Shown here piece by piece: positions 53,036 to 61,513 of a stretch of DNA of 64,000 nt. The DNA comes from Oscillospiraceae bacterium (GTDB lineage Bacteria; Bacillota; Clostridia; Oscillospirales; Acutalibacteraceae): the NCBI GenBank assembly GCA_015066625.1, contig SVOC01000006.1, forward strand, positions 59,082 through 123,081, in the 5' to 3' direction. Position 1 is the stretch's first letter. Every line of letters starts with the position of its first letter. The notes under the pieces were generated by a model that saw only the letters and a list, made by a program, of their open reading frames with translations, ran no database searches and was not told the origin of the DNA. Both the position numbers and the translations under genes were made by a program.

Positions 53036-53904
53036 AAAAAATAATTTCACTCTCACTTGCGTTTTTTGCGTTCGCTTCGTTTTCCGTTTTTGCTTTTGCT
53101 TTTAAAAACGAGGTTTGTGACTATGCAAGTCTGTTTTCCGAAGATGAATACTCGGAAATAGTGTTGCAGGCGCATGATTATTCTGCCGCAACGGATATTT
53201 CTCTTTCAGTGCTTACAATAGATTATGCGCAGGGATTATCCAGCGAAGAATATGCAAATGATTATATTGATAATCTCATTGACGGCGAAGGCTGGAACGA
53301 AGACTGTATGCTGTTTATGATTGATATGGATAACCGCAATGTGTGGATTTCAACAACAGGCAGGGCAGAGAATATATATTATGATGTTGATTCAGTGATT
53401 GACGGCGGTTATGACTATCTTGTGAACGGTGAATACGGTCAGTGCATTCTCGGTATGATTGAAACCGCAACCGATATATATTCGTCATACGGCTATTCCT
53501 CCGATGATTATTACGGCGGATATCATGATGACGGTTACTACGGTGACTACGAATATGATTACGGATACGATTATGACGGATACAGTGATTATCAGAGCAA
53601 TGACTCCGTCAGCATAACAGATATCCTCGTTTACATAATCGTAGGTCTTGGCATAGGCGGTATATCCGTATTTGCCGTTAAAAGCAGATACAAGAATTTC
53701 GGTAAAGGTGATGAATTTGATACCGACGATGTTTTTCTTAATCTTACCGGTTCGAATGATACGGTTATAAGCCGTAATGTCATAACAACAAAAATTCCGA
53801 GAAATAACAATAATCACCACCGCACCGGCGGCGGAGGCTTTTCGGGCGGTGCAAGACCTTCGGGTGGCGGCAGAAGCCACGGCGGCGGAGGCAGAGGATT
53901 TTAA
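53032..53904 (+). CDS. TPM-domain membrane protein with Gly-rich tail
   Basis: A 290-residue protein: signal peptide (1-22), a TPM/TLP18.3 domain (30-150: DYASLFSEDEYSEI, DISLSVLTIDYAQG, MLFMIDMDNRNVWIST), a Tyr/Gly/Asp-rich segment, one membrane helix at about 205-225 and a Gly/Ser/Arg-rich end. This is the YgcG-like arrangement found next to zinc-ribbon proteins. Function unknown, possibly membrane or photosystem-like repair by analogy only. Start is TTG at 53032, overlapping the stop of the preceding gene. Confidence 0.8.
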   Translation: MKKIISLSLAFFAFASFSVFAFAFKNEVCDYASLFSEDEYSEIVLQAHDYSAATDISLSVLTIDYAQGLSSEEYANDYIDNLIDGEGWNEDCMLFMIDMDNRNVWISTTGRAENIYYDVDSVIDGGYDYLVNGEYGQCILGMIETATDIYSSYGYSSDDYYGGYHDDGYYGDYEYDYGYDYDGYSDYQSNDSVSITDILVYIIVGLGIGGISVFAVKSRYKNFGKGDEFDTDDVFLNLTGSNDTVISRNVITTKIPRNNNNHHRTGGGGFSGGARPSGGGRSHGGGGRGF

Positions 53905-53921
53905 ACAGAGGAGGACAAAAT

Positions 53922-54455
53922 ATGGGAAACATATGGCATGATGTCAGCCCCAAGAGAATAAACCCCGAAGATTTTATGGCGGTTATTGAAATCACAAAGG
54001 GAAGCAAGAAAAAATACGAGCTCGATAAAGAAACGGGTTTTCTTATGCTTGACCGTATTCTTTATACATCAACTCACTATCCCGCAAATTACGGGTTTAT
54101 TCCAAGAACCTACGGCGACGACGGCGACCCTCTTGATGTTGTTGTAATCTGCAGTGAGAAAATCGATCCCATGACTCTTGTGCGCTGTTATCCCATAGGT
54201 GTCATTACTATGAAGGACAGCGGCAAGCTTGACGAAAAGATTATTTCCATTCCTTTCAATGACCCCAATTACAACAGCTACAAGGATATCAGCGAACTTC
54301 CCAAGCATGTATTTGATGAAATGAAGCATTTCTTCAAGGTATACAAAAACCTGGAAGATAAGGAAACTGTTGTTGATGAAGTACGCAACAGAGAGGCTGC
54401 TGTGGATATAATCAACAAAAGTATCAACAATTATGTTACCGAATTTTGTCGATAA
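53922..54455 (+). CDS. ppa: Inorganic pyrophosphatase (family I)
   Basis: A 177-residue soluble pyrophosphatase. The sequence shows the EITKGSKKKYE substrate block, YPANYGFIPRTYGDDGDPLDVVV with the three metal-binding Asp, and a MKDSGKLDEKI segment. It removes PPi made in biosynthesis. GAGGAGG before the ATG. Usual length. Family I is less common than DHH-type family II in clostridia, but both occur. Confidence 0.95.
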   Translation: MGNIWHDVSPKRINPEDFMAVIEITKGSKKKYELDKETGFLMLDRILYTSTHYPANYGFIPRTYGDDGDPLDVVVICSEKIDPMTLVRCYPIGVITMKDSGKLDEKIISIPFNDPNYNSYKDISELPKHVFDEMKHFFKVYKNLEDKETVVDEVRNREAAVDIINKSINNYVTEFCR

Positions 54456-54557
54456 GTTTTGAATTTACATCTTTACATTTCAATTGGTTTATTGTAAAAT
54501 ACTTTTTATATACTCGGCAGTGAAATTCAGCCGAAACTTACAGAAGGAGTGAATCAA

Positions 54558-56066
54558 ATGGCCATTTATTGTCAGGAGCCCTCAAGAACATTCAGTGAAT
54601 ATCTTCTTATTCCGGGCTACACATCAAGGGAATGCATCCCCGCAAACGTAAATCTCAGAACACCTCTTGTTAAGTTCAGAAAGGGCGAAGAAGAATGCCC
54701 TCTGAGCCTCAACATTCCCCTTGTTTCTGCAATTATGCAGTCTGTATCAAACGATACTCTTGCCATTGCACTTGCCAAGGAAGGCGGCATTTCTTTCATC
54801 TACGGCTCACAGAGCATTGAAGACGAAGCTGCTATGGTTGCAAGAGTAAAGAGCTATAAGGCAGGCTTTGTTGTAAGCGACTCAAACCTCAGACCCGATT
54901 CAACTCTTGCTGAGGTGCTTGACCTTATTGAAATGACAGGTCACAGCACAATGGCTGTTACAGATAACGGCAATCCCAACGGTAAACTTCTCGGTGTCGT
55001 AACCGGCAGAGATTACAGAGTCAGCAGAATGGAACTTGATACTCCCGTATCATCATTTATGACTCCTCTTGAAAAGCTTGTAACCGCACCCGAAACAACA
55101 ACTCTCAAAGAAGCAAACGACATTATCTGGGATAATAAGCTTAACTCACTTCCTATTGTTGATAATGACGGCAATCTTCTCTATTTTGTATTCCGTAAGG
55201 ACTATTCACAGCATAAGGATAATCCTCAGGAGCTTCTTGATGCCAATAAGAGCTACATCGTAGGTGCAGGTATCAATACTCTCGATTATGAAAAGCGTGT
55301 TCCCGCACTTGTTGAAGCAGGTGCAGATGTTCTTTGCATCGACTCATCAGAAGGCTACACCGTATGGCAGGAGCAGACTCTTGCTTTCATCCGTGAAAAG
55401 TACGGCGATAAGGTTAAGGTGGGCGCAGGTAACGTTGTTGACCGTGAGGGCTTTCTTTTTCTTGCAAAAGCAGGTGCTGACTTTGTTAAGGTCGGTATCG
55501 GCGGCGGCTCAATCTGTATTACCCGTGAAACAAAGGGTATAGGCAGAGGTCAGGCAACAGCACTTATCGAGGTTGCAGCAGCAAGAGACGAATACTACAA
55601 AGAAACAGGTATTTATGTTCCCATCTGCTCAGACGGCGGTATTGTTCACGATTATCATATGACTCTTGCACTTGCAATGGGTGCAGACTTCCTTATGCTC
55701 GGCAGATATTTTGCCCGTTTTGACGAAAGCCCCACAAACAAGCTTCTTGTTAACGGTGTTTACGTTAAAGAATATTGGGGTGAAGGCTCCAACAGAGCAA
55801 GAAACTGGCAGAGATATGACCTCGGCGGTAAAGCAAAGCTCAGCTTTGAAGAAGGCGTTGACTCATATGTTACCTACGCAGGCTCACTCAGCGATAACGT
55901 TGCAAAGAGCCTCTATAAGGTTAAGTCAACAATGTGCAACGTAGGCGTGCTTAATATCCCCGACCTTCAGAGAGATGCAAAGCTCACCGTTGTTTCCGCA
56001 ACAAGTATTGTTGAAGGCGGATATCACGATGTTACTCTCAAGTCATCGGTAACCGGCGGCAGATAA
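54558..56066 (+). CDS. guaB: IMP dehydrogenase
   Basis: A 502-residue enzyme converting IMP to XMP with NAD, the committed step of GMP synthesis. Two CBS domains lie at about residues 95-220. The catalytic Cys loop [12 protein letters not shown] and the flap with later [24 protein letters not shown] are intact; the K+ site residues follow the loop. AAGGAG at 54544-54549 gives 8 nt to the ATG at 54558; the GTG at 54549 overlaps the RBS. Ends at a strong terminator. Confidence 0.94.
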   Translation: MAIYCQEPSRTFSEYLLIPGYTSRECIPANVNLRTPLVKFRKGEEECPLSLNIPLVSAIMQSVSNDTLAIALAKEGGISFIYGSQSIEDEAAMVARVKSYKAGFVVSDSNLRPDSTLAEVLDLIEMTGHSTMAVTDNGNPNGKLLGVVTGRDYRVSRMELDTPVSSFMTPLEKLVTAPETTTLKEANDIIWDNKLNSLPIVDNDGNLLYFVFRKDYSQHKDNPQELLDANKSYIVGAGINTLDYEKRVPALVEAGADVLCIDSSEGYTVWQEQTLAFIREKYGDKVKVGAGNVVDREGFLFLAKAGADFVKVGIGGGSICITRETKGIGRGQATALIEVAAARDEYYKETGIYVPICSDGGIVHDYHMTLALAMGADFLMLGRYFARFDESPTNKLLVNGVYVKEYWGEGSNRARNWQRYDLGGKAKLSFEEGVDSYVTYAGSLSDNVAKSLYKVKSTMCNVGVLNIPDLQRDAKLTVVSATSIVEGGYHDVTLKSSVTGGR

Positions 56067-56078
56067 TTTAAAATTTTT

Positions 56079-56107
56079 AACGGTGTCCTTACAGGGCACC
56101 GTTTTTT
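56079..56107 (+). terminator. Terminator of guaB
   Basis: AACGGTGTCC (56079-56088) pairs with GGGCACCGTT (56094-56103) over 10 bp with one G-T pair, then six T. Confidence 0.93.
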
Positions 56108-56176
56108 GCAATGTTAATTTATGTTGCTTGCCGCAACGGCTGATTTTTGCTATAATCATTCTCAGGAGGCGAGAGT

Positions 56177-56722
56177 ATGCTCAGCGAAAACATAAAAAAT
56201 CTGAGGAAAGAAAAGGGGATGTCCCAGGAAGAGCTTGCCGCAAAGCTTAATGTGGTAAGGCAGACCGTTTCCAAATGGGAGCAGAATTTATCCGTTCCCG
56301 ATTCCGAAATGCTCATAAAAATTGCAGATGTCTTTGATGTTCCCGTCAGCAGAATTCTCGGTGAAACCGTTGATGAAACGGATACCAAAACCGAGCTTGA
56401 AAAAATATCACAGAAGCTTGAAAACCTTAATTCGCTTATGGCTGAACGGAATATGAGAAGCCGCAAAATATGGATGATTGTTACCGCAATATGCACAATG
56501 ATAATTGCGGCGGTGTTACTTGTTTTTGCCGTAATCTTTCTGCGGATGCTGGTTCTGGCAATAAGCCCCTCTTCATCTGTTGCAATCATCGGCGGTGCAG
56601 ATGGACCAACCGCAATCACCGTTGCATCGTCAGGCGGCTGGTTTGAGGTTGCCTTTATGATTCTGCTGTCTGTTGCACTTTTCATAACGGCGGCAATTCT
56701 TATCCGCAAAACTAAAAAATAA
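56177..56722 (+). CDS. Membrane-anchored XRE regulator with a GGADGPT motif
   Basis: A 181-residue protein. Residues 1-65 are an XRE helix-turn-helix (IKNLRKEKGMSQEELAAKL, VSKWEQNLSVPD). A coiled-coil stretch (70-92) and a first membrane segment (98-129) follow. Residues 137-148 read IIGGADGPTAIT, between two membrane helices; this motif is otherwise known from the beta subunit of Na+-translocating decarboxylases (OadB), where it contributes to the ion path. A second helix spans 156-176. GGAGG before the ATG. The motif is seen; an ion- or membrane-sensing role is a guess. Confidence 0.87.
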   Translation: MLSENIKNLRKEKGMSQEELAAKLNVVRQTVSKWEQNLSVPDSEMLIKIADVFDVPVSRILGETVDETDTKTELEKISQKLENLNSLMAERNMRSRKIWMIVTAICTMIIAAVLLVFAVIFLRMLVLAISPSSSVAIIGGADGPTAITVASSGGWFEVAFMILLSVALFITAAILIRKTKK

Positions 56723-56725
56723 TAC

Positions 56726-56754
56726 TTGATTTTTGAGTCCCGTTAGGCTATAAT
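56726..56754 (+). promoter_or_regulatory. Promoter upstream of the tRNA-Leu pair
   Basis: TTGATT, 17-bp spacer, TATAAT, with the predicted start about 8 nt before the interrupted tRNA copy. The intact copy at 56999 has no clear promoter of its own. Confidence 0.75.
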
Positions 56755-56768
56755 AGAAAAGCTGATTT

Positions 56769-56934
56769 GCCGATGTGATGGAATTGGCAGACGTGACGGA
56801 CTCAAAATCCGATACGTCAGCGTTTTTGGCAAATCCTTAAATCCATTGATATTGCTCAAATCCTTTGATTTATATAACAAAATTGCTTGTAAGTTAAAAT
56901 TTGAAAAATTTGTCGACCCCGGTCATCGGCACCC
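56769..56934 (+). pseudogene. Interrupted tRNA-Leu(CAA)
   Basis: The 5' half (56769-56825) has GCCGATG acceptor strand, D arm, anticodon loop CTCAAAA (CAA) and a variable arm with ACG/CGT stem, but no T arm follows. A 3' piece TCGACCCCGGTCATCGGCACC at 56914-56934 holds the T-loop end, T-stem end and the acceptor complement CATCGGC (56924-56930). About 90 AT-rich bases lie between. It has a good promoter yet cannot fold as a normal tRNA. The 5' 28 nt are identical to the intact copy at 56999. Confidence 0.6.
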
Positions 56935-56998
56935 AATCGACCCCCGAGCGACTCCAAAAGTTACTTTTTTCGATAAATTTACTCAAATTTCGACATAC

Positions 56999-57083
56999 GC
57001 CGATGTGATGGAATTGGCAGACGTGAAGCACTCAAAATGCTTTGGGAATACCCGTGTGGGTTCGAGTCCCACCATCGGCACCA
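56999..57083 (+). tRNA. tRNA-Leu, anticodon CAA
   Basis: A complete class II tRNA: GCCGATG (56999-57005) pairs with CATCGGC (57073-57079), then A and encoded CCA. Anticodon loop CTCAAAA gives CAA, reading UUG. Long variable arm and T arm GGTTCGAGTCC are intact. The rest of the 566-bp gap 56723-57288 holds the broken copy, stray T-arm-like pieces (TCGACCCCC at 56938) and the promoter of the next gene. Confidence 0.96.
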
Positions 57084-57221
57084 TATTTGAACTCAAGTGT
57101 CAGCACGATACTTGAGTTCTTTTTATGTTTTTCGATACAAGTTTTGTTTGCACTATTTAGTATCATTTAGTGTTATTGGTATTAGATGTATTTTAATAAT
57201 AAAAAGAATAGTTTTATGTAA

Positions 57222-57250
57222 TTGAAATAGTTTATCTTTGGTGATATAAT
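57222..57250 (+). promoter_or_regulatory. Promoter of the zinc-finger nuclease gene
   Basis: TTGAAA, 17-bp spacer, TATAAT with extended TGA, 39 nt before the start. Confidence 0.8.
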
Positions 57251-57288
57251 TATATAAAAAGTTATTCTTAAAAAAAGAGGTGAGCATT

Positions 57289-59193
57289 GTGGCAGAAAAG
57301 AAAACCAAAAGGTATGTGAGCGATAATGCTCAACTTTTAGCAGAATGGGACTGGGATAAAAACAATTCTGTTGGTCTTGATCCTTCTGATTTGGTGATAG
57401 GGTCTCACAAACACGCTTTTTGGATTTGCTCAAAGCATAAGACAAAGTTTGAACAAGAGATAAGAGCTAGAGCAAAGGGAGAACGAACTTGCCCGCAATG
57501 TCATAATGAATGGAGAACTTCAATTAGCAGAGATAGATATATAAAAGGTAAAAAAACTTTGGCTGAAACACACCCCGAACTAGTTGCAGAGTGGATTGAG
57601 TGCGACAATCCTAAATTTACTCCAAATAGTTGTGTTGCAGGCTCAAACGTAAAAGTAAGGTGGAAGTGTGCAAAATGTGGTGGCGAATATGAAGCGTATA
57701 TTGCTAGCAGAGCATTACGAGGCTCCTCTTGCCCTTACTGTGCAAATCAAAAAGTGCTTGTTGGTTACAATGACTTACAAACAGTTTCTCCAGATTTAGC
57801 AGCTGAATGGAGCAAGAAAAATACAATTAAACCGACTGAAGTTACACAACATTCAAACAAAGAGGTTTATTGGATTTGCCCTCTAGGTCATGACGATTAT
57901 TTGATGTCAGTAAAACAAAGAAGCAACAGGCAAGGTTGCCGTATTTGTGCACAACAAAGTCAAACATCGTTTCCCGAACAGGCTATTTTATATTATTTGA
58001 AAAAGGTTTTTTCTGATGCGATAAACAGATATATTTTTGATGGAAAGGAAATCGATATCTTTATACCTTCAAAAAATATTGGCATTGAATATAATGGCTA
58101 TTTTTCACACAAGAAAAAGGCTGAAAAAGATATTCTGAAAAAAGAGTTTTTTAAATCGCTCGGTATAAATCTATTGGTGGTAAAGGAATATAAATATCCA
58201 GAAGATAAGAAACAAGCAGATTTTTATATTCATGAAAGAACGTCTTTTAATGATTTAACTTGCCTTATTACTGATATTCTTAATGCTTTGGGAATTGACG
58301 AATCAATCATTGTGGATTGTTCAAAAGATGCGATTTCCATAAAAAATCAATATGTTATTTTACGGAAAGAAAATAGCATCGCCGCTGTTAGACCAGATTT
58401 GGTTAGTAGATGGGATTATGAGAAAAATGGGTCTATAACACCAGAAATGGTAACACTCGGCACAGGTCAGAAATTTTACTGGAAATGTAAAATATGTAAT
58501 AGATCTTATTTGGCATTGCCAAGTAAAATTGCGGAAGGTAGCGTATGCTCTAAACATCGTAATCTCTTGAAAAAAGGAGAAAATGATTTAGCCTCCAGGC
58601 ATCCCGAATTGTTAAAATACTGGGACTACGAAAAAAATGAAGTGGATCCATCGGAAATTTATGGCGGAGGAGAAAAAGAGGTATATTGGATATGCGAAAA
58701 AGGGCATAGCTACTCCAAGAAAATATTAAAGCGTATTCGAGGTGAAGGCTGTCCGATTTGTGCAGGCAAAAAAGTCCTTGCTGGTTTTAATGATTTAGTC
58801 ACCGTTTGTCCAGATGTTGCCAGCACGTGGAACTATGCTAAAAACAGAGAAGTGTTGCCCACACAAGTTACTGCTCACAGCAACAAACAATTTTGGTGGA
58901 TATGTGAACAGGGACACGAATGGGAAGCGTCAGTAAATGCTAGAGTCAACGGTAAAGGCTGTAAAGAATGTTACAAGGAACAAAAAGGAAAGCGACAAAT
59001 AAATCTGTATGACGCCGACACACTTGCCCTTATAGCTACTTTTGATAGTGTTAAGTCTGTTTGTGAATACTTGGAGGTTGATTACAAGAAAATGAACGGT
59101 ACAATCTCTCGGGTGTGCAGAAAAGAACAAAAAACGCTGATGCGAAAGTATATTGTCCGAAATGCCGACAATGATGAATTGAGTGGTTTATGA
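57289..59193 (+). CDS. Repeated treble-clef zinc-finger protein with Vsr-like nuclease and NUMOD1-like domains
   Basis: A 634-residue protein of mobile-element type. Six modules of about 65 residues with the pattern HPELVAEW...N..P..V..GS...WWIC..GH..........G.GCP.C match the DUF4379 treble-clef family (about residues 10-75, 90-155, 165-230, 360-420, 430-495, 505-565; the fourth is degenerate). Between the third and fourth is a nuclease domain (240-330): FPEQAILYYL, EIDIFIPSKNIGIEYNG and a Lys-rich end resemble very-short-patch-repair/PD-(D/E)XK endonucleases. The last 50 residues (INLYDADTLALIATFDS) resemble NUMOD1 DNA-binding modules of homing endonucleases. GTG at 57289 with AGAGG at 8 nt. 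AT-rich against neighbours. Confidence 0.8.
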   Translation: MAEKKTKRYVSDNAQLLAEWDWDKNNSVGLDPSDLVIGSHKHAFWICSKHKTKFEQEIRARAKGERTCPQCHNEWRTSISRDRYIKGKKTLAETHPELVAEWIECDNPKFTPNSCVAGSNVKVRWKCAKCGGEYEAYIASRALRGSSCPYCANQKVLVGYNDLQTVSPDLAAEWSKKNTIKPTEVTQHSNKEVYWICPLGHDDYLMSVKQRSNRQGCRICAQQSQTSFPEQAILYYLKKVFSDAINRYIFDGKEIDIFIPSKNIGIEYNGYFSHKKKAEKDILKKEFFKSLGINLLVVKEYKYPEDKKQADFYIHERTSFNDLTCLITDILNALGIDESIIVDCSKDAISIKNQYVILRKENSIAAVRPDLVSRWDYEKNGSITPEMVTLGTGQKFYWKCKICNRSYLALPSKIAEGSVCSKHRNLLKKGENDLASRHPELLKYWDYEKNEVDPSEIYGGGEKEVYWICEKGHSYSKKILKRIRGEGCPICAGKKVLAGFNDLVTVCPDVASTWNYAKNREVLPTQVTAHSNKQFWWICEQGHEWEASVNARVNGKGCKECYKEQKGKRQINLYDADTLALIATFDSVKSVCEYLEVDYKKMNGTISRVCRKEQKTLMRKYIVRNADNDELSGL

Positions 59194-59256
59194 CGGTGTT
59201 TCAAAAGACCAAAACAAGAGCAACTGATTATTGTACATAAAAGCAAGGAGGTAACT

Positions 59257-60042
59257 GTGAATAAATCTGAACAATTGTTAAGTGCATTTTCAGAGGATTA
59301 TTTTTTTAAAGAACTTGTAGTTGACGAGTTACATTTCAAACCAGATAAATCTTCAGAGAGAGAAGTTGCTGACTTGCTAATCAATCTCGATGACATTATT
59401 ATCGCAATTCAGTTGAAAGCACGAAACGACAAAGACCAGACAGGTGATTTCTCTGTAGAAAACAAATGGCTTCAAAAGAAATGCAAGGCTGCAAAAGGAC
59501 AAGTTAAAGAAACTTTGCAGTTTATTTCGTCGGGAACATTACCTGCATTCTGTAACAAACGTGGTCAAGAAGTTTTTATTCGGTCAGATGCAGAAGTAAT
59601 ACCCTTGGTTGTTTTTGAGAATAATCAGATTGAAGATTATCCTCATCTTTTGAGAAAACATTCTGATTCCGGAATGAACATAAACTGTATGTCTTTTTCT
59701 GACTATTGTGAAATGTGTCGTGTTTTGATTACACCTATAGAAATTGTCGAATATTTGGAATACAGAAAGAAAATATATGAAGAATGTGAAGACGTAGATT
59801 TCATTATCTTCAATGGTATGGATAACGAAATGGTTCTTACCAAGCCAAGGAAAAATGAATCATTGGTGCATCAGTTTTTAGCAGAAAAATATGGAATGAA
59901 AGAGTCTGATAAGCAGAAACTACCCATTCAATATTTTCGAAATTTTCTACGCTTGCTGCCTGAACGCAGCATAAACAAATCAGAAGAAAATGCAAGCTAT
60001 GAAGTCCTACTTTTTTTGCTCATTTCAACAGGGGAGAAATAA
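59257..60042 (+). CDS. Restriction-nuclease-like protein, truncated by a frameshift
   Basis: A 261-residue product of unknown function with SSEREVADLLINLDDIIIAIQLKAR near residue 35-55, a pattern of acid, Asp and Q-x-K like the core of a PD-(D/E)XK nuclease. The rest is helical and charged. Near the end, seven T (60011-60017) precede a premature stop; one extra T would join the frame to the next 93 codons (to 60296) and give about 346 residues. GTG start at 59257 after AAGGAGG. Second gene of the AT-rich island. Its activity is inferred only from this motif. Confidence 0.6.
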   Translation: MNKSEQLLSAFSEDYFFKELVVDELHFKPDKSSEREVADLLINLDDIIIAIQLKARNDKDQTGDFSVENKWLQKKCKAAKGQVKETLQFISSGTLPAFCNKRGQEVFIRSDAEVIPLVVFENNQIEDYPHLLRKHSDSGMNINCMSFSDYCEMCRVLITPIEIVEYLEYRKKIYEECEDVDFIIFNGMDNEMVLTKPRKNESLVHQFLAEKYGMKESDKQKLPIQYFRNFLRLLPERSINKSEENASYEVLLFLLISTGEK

Positions 60043-60296
60043 TTGAGTTTTGGGAATTGTTTGAGCAAACTAAGAGTGAGGCAAAGCAAGGTCTTGTGGG
60101 TATTAGGCACTCGCTTCGTTCGAGTTTAGAAAACTATGTAGTAATGTTTATGACACCAAAATTGTTGCCAATAGAAGTGTTATTGCCAATTATTAAAAAA
60201 GTGGTAGAGCCAAAGCAAGTTTTAGAAATAGCTATTAATTGGTTTGATGAGGAATTGTTTGGGGTAGATTTCTTGTTTTATGAAGCCTCGAAGTGA
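60003..60296 (+). pseudogene. Frameshifted C-terminal part of the nuclease-like gene
   Basis: This frame is open from 60003 and reads FFAHFNRGEIIEFWELFEQ right after the T run, continuing the upstream protein without an RBS or start of its own. It is best seen as the displaced C-terminus of the preceding gene. Confidence 0.6.
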
Positions 60297-60379
60297 TTTT
60301 AAACAAAACTAAAAGTTGCTAGCCTTTTAAAATGGTTATTCGATATATTAAATGTATCAATATGTACTGATACAATAAG

Positions 60380-60409
60380 ACAAGCCGTAACATTTTTGTT
60401 ACGGCTTGT
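60380..60409. other. Perfect 12-bp hairpin
   Basis: ACAAGCCGTAAC (60380-60391) pairs with its complement at 60398-60409, loop ATTTTT. It lacks a T tract on the plus strand, so it may be a terminator of the island in weak form or another structure. A second perfect hairpin, ACGTACTTAA, lies at 60496-60505 with 60514-60523. The rest of the 380-bp gap 60297-60676 shows no gene. Confidence 0.6.
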
Positions 60410-60676
60410 CCGTTGTCAATGGCGGATGCTTTGTCGCTCTGGACTTTACATCCAAATGTATTATATAACTAAAAATTTATTTTTGCAATATGTTTACGTA
60501 CTTAAATTTGAAGTTAAGTACGTGAATGAGGCTTTTTTAAAAATCGACCCCGAACCGACGGCATCAGAATTTTTTTTGAAGCACTCGATTTTTGACGGTG
60601 AACGGTGAGAGTTTCTGATATCAGCGTTAAAAACCGTTGATATATAAGGATTTTGCGGAATTTTGCTTCCGTTAAA

Positions 60677-61495
60677 TTACGTTATTGTTATCTCTCTTGC
60701 GCTTCCTCTGTCACCACGGTTTGTTACATATTGCATCGTACCACCGGGCAGTATGCTTTCAAAAGCAAAGTGCAGATGCCCTGCAAGCACAGCCTTAATC
60801 ACAGGTTCACCGGTAACATATTCATAAAATGCCTTTGAAGCTTCTGTGGGCTCTGCTATATCACCTTTGACCTCGGGGTGAACCTCTGAGTCAGAGCCAA
60901 GCAGGCATATTTCACCGTTCCAGAATTCATAACTCTTCTTATAAAGCTCATTTTCATATAGAGGAGCATGCATAAAAAGAATGATGGGATACCCTTTCTT
61001 TACTTCCTCTTTAAGCATTTCAAGCTGTTCATATTCCACCTGATGATAAGCGTCGTCTATTCCGACAAAGTTAACACCGCCGATTATATGAGAATTAAAG
61101 AATATATTAACAGGATATCCGCCGATTTCTTCCAAACTGTTAAGACGGTAAGCCATATCCTCTTTTACGCCGTCGTATTTTGCATATTCGTGATTGCCTG
61201 CAACGAAAAGAAACTTATCCCTCTTTAAAAAATCCTTTGCAAATTCAACGCAAGGCTTTGATATGTAGTCGATAAGATCTCCGGTATGAACAATCAGATC
61301 GCAGTTCTTTTCACCGTACTTTATCAGCTTGTTGAGATTTCGTACACTTCTTTTCTCGTTTCGTTTTTTGCCCTGTCTTATCATATTCTCAGAGTCACTG
61401 TCACAATAAAACGGGAGATGTGAGTCTGTCATATGAAGAATTTTCAGCGGTTTTTCGAGACCTATTTTTATTGTGGTTTTCTTGATTTTAAGCAT
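60677..61495 (-). CDS. Metallophosphoesterase
   Basis: A 272-residue calcineurin-like enzyme without signal peptide. Motifs in order: HMTDSHLPF (DxH), LIVHTGDLIDY (GDxxDY), VAGNHEYAKY (GNHE), FMHAPLY and AGHLHFAF (GHxH). It resembles YkuE/YaeI-type lipid-linked or cyclic-nucleotide phosphoesterases, but the substrate is unknown. It ends a minus-strand run of four phosphoesterase-type genes, 18 nt after the preceding alkaline-phosphatase-fold gene, so they are likely one unit. Confidence 0.88.
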   Translation of the reverse strand: MLKIKKTTIKIGLEKPLKILHMTDSHLPFYCDSDSENMIRQGKKRNEKRSVRNLNKLIKYGEKNCDLIVHTGDLIDYISKPCVEFAKDFLKRDKFLFVAGNHEYAKYDGVKEDMAYRLNSLEEIGGYPVNIFFNSHIIGGVNFVGIDDAYHQVEYEQLEMLKEEVKKGYPIILFMHAPLYENELYKKSYEFWNGEICLLGSDSEVHPEVKGDIAEPTEASKAFYEYVTGEPVIKAVLAGHLHFAFESILPGGTMQYVTNRGDRGSAREITIT

Positions 61496-61513
61496 AATGA
61501 AATTTGTTTCTCC

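Noticed and set aside
53480..53600. Tandem repeat in the Tyr/Gly/Asp-rich segment
   Set aside because: Low-complexity coding sequence, not a regular DNA repeat or CRISPR.
56769..56934. First tRNA-Leu copy as a functional tRNA with an intron
   Set aside because: The break lies in the T arm, not the anticodon loop, and no group I intron core is visible.
60396..60608. 70-codon open frame after the island
   Set aside because: No ribosome site, overlaps the hairpins, odd composition and no recognisable motif; it also contains the tRNA-end-like TCGACCCC text.
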